Shown here one piece after another: positions 59,841-64,000 of a stretch of DNA of 64,000 bases. The stretch spans positions 62,001 to 126,000 of IMG/VR virus record IMGVR_UViG_3300017987_000001, one strand, 5' to 3'. Source of the DNA: a virus. Each line of letters opens with the position of its first letter. Positions within the stretch are counted from its first letter, which is position 1. The notes under the pieces are model-generated. The model searched no databases. It saw only the letters and a list, made by a program, of their open reading frames with translations, and was not told the origin of the DNA. Position numbers and translations under genes: made by a program.

Positions 59841-60545
59841 CTACTTGAGCGCTATCGGGTCTAGCGCGGTACGAACGTTCGTTGCAATGTTCTCAATACC
59901 CTTTCCGACACCATAACCGAGCAGTCGGCCGCCACCGTAACCAAGCGCGCCGTAACCAAGCCCCTTCAGCGGCACACCGATGAGATCCTTCCAGACTGGT
60001 CGGCGCACCTTAGAGTACAGCGCTTTGGCTCGCGCCTTGTCGCCGCCGCTCGCAATAAAGGCCATACGCCGATCAGCTTTCCGTCGGCTAAGTGCGTGCA
60101 TCAGCGCGGCAAGAAGTCCGTAGGTTCCGGCCACTCCACCATACAACTTGCCGGTACTCTGCGACATGCGAGTACTAAGCCGCTCAGGAACAGGACGCAG
60201 TTCGGGTTCGGGCTTGGGCGCGGCTGGTGCGGCTGGTGCGGGCGTACCAGCCTCAGCGGACTGGGAGAACATCGCTTTTAGCGCATCCAAGTATCCGCCA
60301 TCCGGAGCGAGCTTGTCTTTGTAGATTGCAGGAGTGAGTGCAGTGCCGCCGAGACCGCCTACCGCACCGCCGATCATTGCGTTGCGTAGGATCTTCGAGA
60401 GCTTGTCCTTCTTCGAGAATAGGCCAGTCAGCGCGCCAAGCCCGGCACCCCCGAGCGTCGTCATCAACGGGATGCTCGATGGGTTGATCTCCGCGCGCTT
60501 CGTGAGTCCAACCATGTAGCCGAGCGCGATCGCTTGATTCGACAT
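59841..60545 (-). CDS. Glycine-zipper head-module protein with K-x-A motif (234 aa)
   Basis: ATG at 60545, five bases after AAGGAG, gives 234 residues (a GTG two codons upstream would lie inside that site). The start MSNQAIALGYMVGLTKRAE has L-T-K-R-A at 14-18. Gly-rich hydrophobic segments follow (TTLGGAGLGALTGLF, MIGGAVGGLGGTALTPAI, GLGYGALGYGGGRLLGYG). Between them is a Pro/Ala stretch (AGTPAPAAPAAPKPEPE) and a basic helix. Same general build as the other glycine-zipper proteins of the module. Function unknown. Confidence 0.5.
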   Translation of the reverse strand: MSNQAIALGYMVGLTKRAEINPSSIPLMTTLGGAGLGALTGLFSKKDKLSKILRNAMIGGAVGGLGGTALTPAIYKDKLAPDGGYLDALKAMFSQSAEAGTPAPAAPAAPKPEPELRPVPERLSTRMSQSTGKLYGGVAGTYGLLAALMHALSRRKADRRMAFIASGGDKARAKALYSKVRRPVWKDLIGVPLKGLGYGALGYGGGRLLGYGVGKGIENIATNVRTALDPIALK

Positions 60546-60554
60546 TGCCACTCC

Positions 60555-62897
60555 TTAGAGGATCTGCTCCAGCTCTGCCTCAGCCGTCGCGTCGCTGACG
60601 TCCGGCTCGATGGTCTTCTGCTTCAGGAACAGCGTCAGGTCGCCGAGGTTCTCGAACACGTTGTTGAGGTTGTCCTCAAGCTCCGGCATGTCCTGCGAAC
60701 CGTAGCGATCCTTGAACTTATCGAAGTGCCAGTAGTACATGAACTTGATCCGACCAATGCGATCGAGGCCGAGCATCAGATCGCTGAGGTACTGATCGAC
60801 GACAGTGTTCGGATCCATCGACTTCACAAGCCCGGAGATCACGCTCGTGTCGAGCACTTCCTTCTGCCCCTGCGCAGCGGCCTGCTGCGCTTGGAACGTC
60901 GCGTCCATGTCCATCGTCGTCGCGCCGTAGCGATCGAGTGGGGTCTCGTTCGCCGAGACAAGCTCGTCCTGCGGATACATGACGCGCGGGTTCGTGAAGA
61001 GCGTCGGGTCGGTCGACGTCATCGGCTCCTGCAGCGCAGGTGCGAAAGGCTGCGCGTGCTTGACGAAGAACTTCGGTGAGCCGCTGCGGCGAGCCTGCTT
61101 CAGGATGCCATCGGCGTCGGCTTCGCGCATGCGATAGTCGATAACGAGCTTCTTGAGCGCGGCAATCTTGCTCATCGGACGTCCGATGTTGCCATTATCG
61201 CGCACCCACCACTCGATGCCGTCGGTGACGGCCTGAATCTCGCGGACGTTCGCACTCTTGAAGATGCTCAGCTCGATCTCGGCGATCGACTGTGGTGTGG
61301 CCATATCGTCCAGTTCGGCCTTGCGCCGCTTCTCTTCTCTGCGCGCCCAGTCGCTATCGGGGCGATCGAGCTTCCACGGCTCGATCATATCCTTCGACAG
61401 CTTGATGACCTTGAAGCCGTTCGGCACGAAGTAGTCGCTGCCGATCTGCGTGATGTTGTTGCCGGGCTTGTTCGTGATGACCATGCACTTATCGTAGCGT
61501 CCGCCGCCCTCAACGATGTTGTCGTAGCGACTGTACTTCGCATCCGACACATTGAAGGTCTGCCCACGATACGGCGGATAGAGCAGCTTCTTCATCTTCT
61601 CGTCGGCGTTGCGTGCGCGCGGCCAGTTGTCGAACTCGCCGTAGAGCGTGGTCCGGCCGTCTGCAACAACGCGGCGCTCGACGAAGAACGGTACGGAGCC
61701 ATCACCCTTCTCGTTGACGAAGATGACCTTCTGCCGCTCGGACACAGAGCTGGGAGCGGGAAGACCGTCGAAGACCTTCTTCCATTCGTCGAACTTGTGA
61801 CCCTCATTATCGACGAAGACGTTCTCCTTGTTCGTCGTCATCATGCGCCCGGACTTCGGGTCGACCACGGTCACGTTCCCGCGATCGTAGTCATACATGC
61901 ACTCGGCACCCTTGGGGTCGAGCATGACGAGCCGCTGCTGATACGAGCCATCAGCCATGAGCACGCGACAGTACGAACTGCAGTGAGGGTTCTGCAGCGT
62001 CTGCGAGATGCGCGTCGAGTAGACCGTCGAGGTCTCGTCATCTCCACGATTGTCGCGCACGACATAGCGATCACGCTGGAGGCGCTCCTTCTCGTCCTCG
62101 CTCAGCATCGTGTCATCGAGATCGAGCACGTTCGCACGATCGGCGATCATGATCTGGACGTCGGGAGCCGTGTCCTCGATCATCTTGTCGCCGTCAGCCG
62201 CCTTCTTCTCCATGGGTTCGGCGACAAAGGCTTCCTTCGCTGCTTCGAGGATAGCATCCATGTCGTAGATGCTGAGCAGACTGTCGGTGAATGCCGCGTT
62301 CTTGCGCATCGTAGCGAGCAGCACACGTGCAGCGCTCCAGCCAGCATCCTTGATGAAGCTTGGGAGATCCCACTTGTCGCGCAGCGCCGCGCGCTTCTCG
62401 CCGCCCGGGGGGCTCATGATGACGTGCAGGAAGGGCTTGAAGTCGTCGGCTATCGTGGAGGACAGGTAGTCCGTCAAGCCACGCAGCGACTGATCGCTCG
62501 CATACTTCGACCCGGTGTACGGGGGCCGAGCCATCGCGTTGAAGTCGGGCTGCTGGATACCCATCTCGCCCGGCGTCATCTCCTCGGTCTCGCCGAGAAT
62601 ATGCGGACGACGGTTGAGGAGGTAGTTGATCCAGTTCTCCTGCAGCGGAACGAAGGCGTCCTGACTCTTCAGGTAGAGCAGGTCGTCGCCCTTCAGCTGA
62701 CCGTTGAGGAAGAAGACGGGGGCGTACATCCACTCGTCCCCGACGCTGAAGCCCCACACACCGACGGCGTGCGTGTTGTCTTCGCTCTTATCGAGGAGCT
62801 GGAAACCTACCAGATGGTCCAGCAGGCCGGGCGCGCGGTCACGAAGGCGAGCGTGCGCGAGGTCAGCGAATGTTCGTTCGAATTCTGCATCTGGCAT
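60555..62897 (-). CDS. Large head or virion protein of unknown function (780 aa)
   Basis: A 780-residue protein, the largest of the head module. The N-terminal part has HAVGVWGFSVGDEWMYAPVF, FLNGQLKGDDLLYLKSQDAF and VPLQENWINYLLNRRPHILG (about residues 43-102); PMEKKA occurs near 229. A central part includes an acidic patch and SSYCRVLMADGSYQQRLVML. The C-terminal 100 residues are helical (SVISGLVKSMDPNTVVDQYL, RIGRIKFMYYWHFDKFKDRY, NVFENLGDLTLFLKQK). I recall similar sequences in other large phages annotated only as virion or hypothetical proteins. It is not recognisably a portal or terminase. Confidence 0.5.
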   Translation of the reverse strand: MPDAEFERTFADLAHARLRDRAPGLLDHLVGFQLLDKSEDNTHAVGVWGFSVGDEWMYAPVFFLNGQLKGDDLLYLKSQDAFVPLQENWINYLLNRRPHILGETEEMTPGEMGIQQPDFNAMARPPYTGSKYASDQSLRGLTDYLSSTIADDFKPFLHVIMSPPGGEKRAALRDKWDLPSFIKDAGWSAARVLLATMRKNAAFTDSLLSIYDMDAILEAAKEAFVAEPMEKKAADGDKMIEDTAPDVQIMIADRANVLDLDDTMLSEDEKERLQRDRYVVRDNRGDDETSTVYSTRISQTLQNPHCSSYCRVLMADGSYQQRLVMLDPKGAECMYDYDRGNVTVVDPKSGRMMTTNKENVFVDNEGHKFDEWKKVFDGLPAPSSVSERQKVIFVNEKGDGSVPFFVERRVVADGRTTLYGEFDNWPRARNADEKMKKLLYPPYRGQTFNVSDAKYSRYDNIVEGGGRYDKCMVITNKPGNNITQIGSDYFVPNGFKVIKLSKDMIEPWKLDRPDSDWARREEKRRKAELDDMATPQSIAEIELSIFKSANVREIQAVTDGIEWWVRDNGNIGRPMSKIAALKKLVIDYRMREADADGILKQARRSGSPKFFVKHAQPFAPALQEPMTSTDPTLFTNPRVMYPQDELVSANETPLDRYGATTMDMDATFQAQQAAAQGQKEVLDTSVISGLVKSMDPNTVVDQYLSDLMLGLDRIGRIKFMYYWHFDKFKDRYGSQDMPELEDNLNNVFENLGDLTLFLKQKTIEPDVSDATAEAELEQIL

Positions 62898-62949
62898 TTC
62901 AGATCCCCTTCGGCCAGCTAGTAGAGCGCGTAGCTACCCGCCAGCGTCC

Positions 62950-63447
62950 TTACGTGTACATCATCGTGTCTGTCGGCGACTTCCGACCCGGAAGCTGCGG
63001 CATCGGCATCTTCGTCTTCCCGCGTGTGGCTTCAGCGATGACCGACTCAGGCGCTTCATCGTAGCCCTCGTCGGGGAACATCTCCTTGCCCTGAGTGACG
63101 TTGGTCATCATCTTGTCGCGCGCCTTGAGGCCGCGCATCAGCTTCGCCATCGTCGGCATGAACGACATCTCTTCGAGCGGCATCCCCATACGACGACCCT
63201 GCTCCAGCTCGTGCTGCGAGAAGGTCGGCCGCTGCTGCTGACGATAGAGCCACGGGCGCACAGTCTCCGGAGCCTTGGAGAACCACTGCTTCACGGCTTC
63301 TTCTTCAGTCATCTCCGGCTCGGCGGGCTGCTGCGGCTGAGCGGTCTGCTGCGCAGCCTGATCCTTCTTACCGCCCCCGAACAGGCTCGAAATCAGTCCG
63401 AGCAACCATGTGCCGAGGTCGAAGCTTTCCTTTACGAGCGGCTCCAT
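62950..63447 (-). CDS. Small head-module protein (165 aa)
   Basis: A 165-residue protein. It starts MEPLVKESFDLGTWLLGLIS with a short hydrophobic stretch to FGGGKKD, followed by a Gln/Pro-rich linker (QAAQQTAQPQQPAEPE) and a mostly helical remainder (AVKQWFSKAPETVRPWLYRQ, EEMSFMPTMAKLMRGLKARD). Possibly peripheral membrane contact at the N-terminus. No family recognised. It is transcribed just before the 780-residue protein. Confidence 0.45.
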   Translation of the reverse strand: MEPLVKESFDLGTWLLGLISSLFGGGKKDQAAQQTAQPQQPAEPEMTEEEAVKQWFSKAPETVRPWLYRQQQRPTFSQHELEQGRRMGMPLEEMSFMPTMAKLMRGLKARDKMMTNVTQGKEMFPDEGYDEAPESVIAEATRGKTKMPMPQLPGRKSPTDTMMYT

Positions 63448-63456
63448 GATCTCTCC

Positions 63457-63999
63457 TTACGAGCTGAACGCCCGACGGGCGTAATCCTCAAACTGGTTGC
63501 GCATCAGTCGTCGCTTATCCGCAACCATCATCGGCTCAAACTTCGACTGAATCTGCTCGGGCGACATGCCGGTCCATTTGCGCCAAAGTGGCGCTTCATA
63601 TGGCGGCGTCTGATCGTACTGCTGCGGCGGCATCATGAACGGCGGCGGTGGTGGCATCGGCCCGGCAGCCATCATCGGACCCGGGTAGCTTGCGAACTGT
63701 ATTCCCGGGCGCGGGCCGCGCGGCATCGACGGGGCCGGTCGACCCTTCGAGAACTCGGCGTAGCTGACCGGCGTGCGCTTCTTGACTTCTGCCTCACGCT
63801 CTTCGTCACGCTTCTTGCGCTCTTGCTCCTGCTGCATTCGCTGACGGAACATCAGCGTCTGCCACGGTGTACCCATCGACGCGAGATAGCGCTCAACCGT
63901 CGGTGTCACCCACGATGGTTTGGCGATCGGCTGGAAGTACGCTGGGTTAATACCGACATCTTTGAAGGTACTGACCAGCTCGGGTGGCAGCGACTTCAT
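63457..63999 (-). CDS. Pro/Met-rich head-module protein (180 aa)
   Basis: A 180-residue protein whose ATG is at the window edge (63997-63999), so its upstream context is not visible. It has WVTPTVERYLASMGTPWQTL, a charged helix (MQQEQERKKRDEEREAEVKK), a Pro/Met-rich part (GPMMAAGPMPPPPPFMMPPQ) and a basic C-terminus (ADKRRLMRNQFEDYARRAF). The start could be an internal Met of a longer gene continuing outside. Function unknown; virion protein by neighbourhood. Confidence 0.4.
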   Translation of the reverse strand: MKSLPPELVSTFKDVGINPAYFQPIAKPSWVTPTVERYLASMGTPWQTLMFRQRMQQEQERKKRDEEREAEVKKRTPVSYAEFSKGRPAPSMPRGPRPGIQFASYPGPMMAAGPMPPPPPFMMPPQQYDQTPPYEAPLWRKWTGMSPEQIQSKFEPMMVADKRRLMRNQFEDYARRAFSS

Positions 64000-64000
64000 T

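Noticed and set aside
60555-62897. Portal protein call for the 780-aa product
   Set aside because: Size and position would allow it, but I see no portal-type wing, stem or clip pattern, and the sequence recalls a virion protein of unknown role.

Overview
The window looks like part of a large tailed, contractile-tail (myovirus-type) bacteriophage genome, GC-rich by eye (near 60%). All of the roughly 60 genes I support lie on the minus strand, so transcription runs from position 64000 towards 1. Genes are tightly packed, many with ATGA, GTGA, TAATG or TAGTG junctions and purine-rich ribosome binding sites. I see no tRNA, rRNA, CRISPR array, integrase, replication gene, terminase or recognisable portal; those would lie outside the window. 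The host cannot be named. Promoter-like hexamers and Shine-Dalgarno sites are of ordinary bacterial type, and one protein carries a Sec signal peptide.

In transcription order: 64000-51684 holds a head-related module of mostly unrecognised proteins, several rich in glycine and membrane-like, many carrying a short hydrophobic-x-Lys-x-Ala motif near the N-terminus. 51587-45655 is the capsid core: a putative prohead protease, an acidic scaffold-like protein, a decoration-like protein, the major capsid protein and small accessory proteins. 45534-30351 encodes adhesion proteins: a collagen-like fibre, a giant beta-helix protein, a 900-residue fibre, three LamG-like domains in two genes, small membrane and coiled-coil proteins, and another fibre. 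30309-27246 is a modification cassette (sulfotransferase, GT4-like glycosyltransferase, DUF115-like protein, methyltransferase) with repeats and gene remnants. 27142-18610 holds neck-like proteins, the tail sheath, an exported PEGA protein, a structured intergenic region and the tail tube. 18505-1 is the tail tip and baseplate: spike, tail assembly chaperone with a probable -1 frameshift, tape-measure-like protein, GT32 glycosyltransferase, hub, a sigma-factor-like protein, baseplate J and further baseplate or fibre proteins, the last cut by the window edge.

The genes together make and decorate a virion. The protease, scaffold and capsid would build and mature the head, with the K-x-A motif a possible processing or packaging signal. 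Sheath, tube, spike, hub and J proteins form the contractile tail. Five sugar- or group-transfer enzymes are embedded among structural genes whose products carry many poly-serine tracts and a Gly-Pro-Thr-rich collagen-like region, which suggests a phage-encoded virion modification system. A sigma-like protein with its own promoter and promoter-like sites before the protease, capsid, tube and collagen-fibre genes suggest local transcriptional control.
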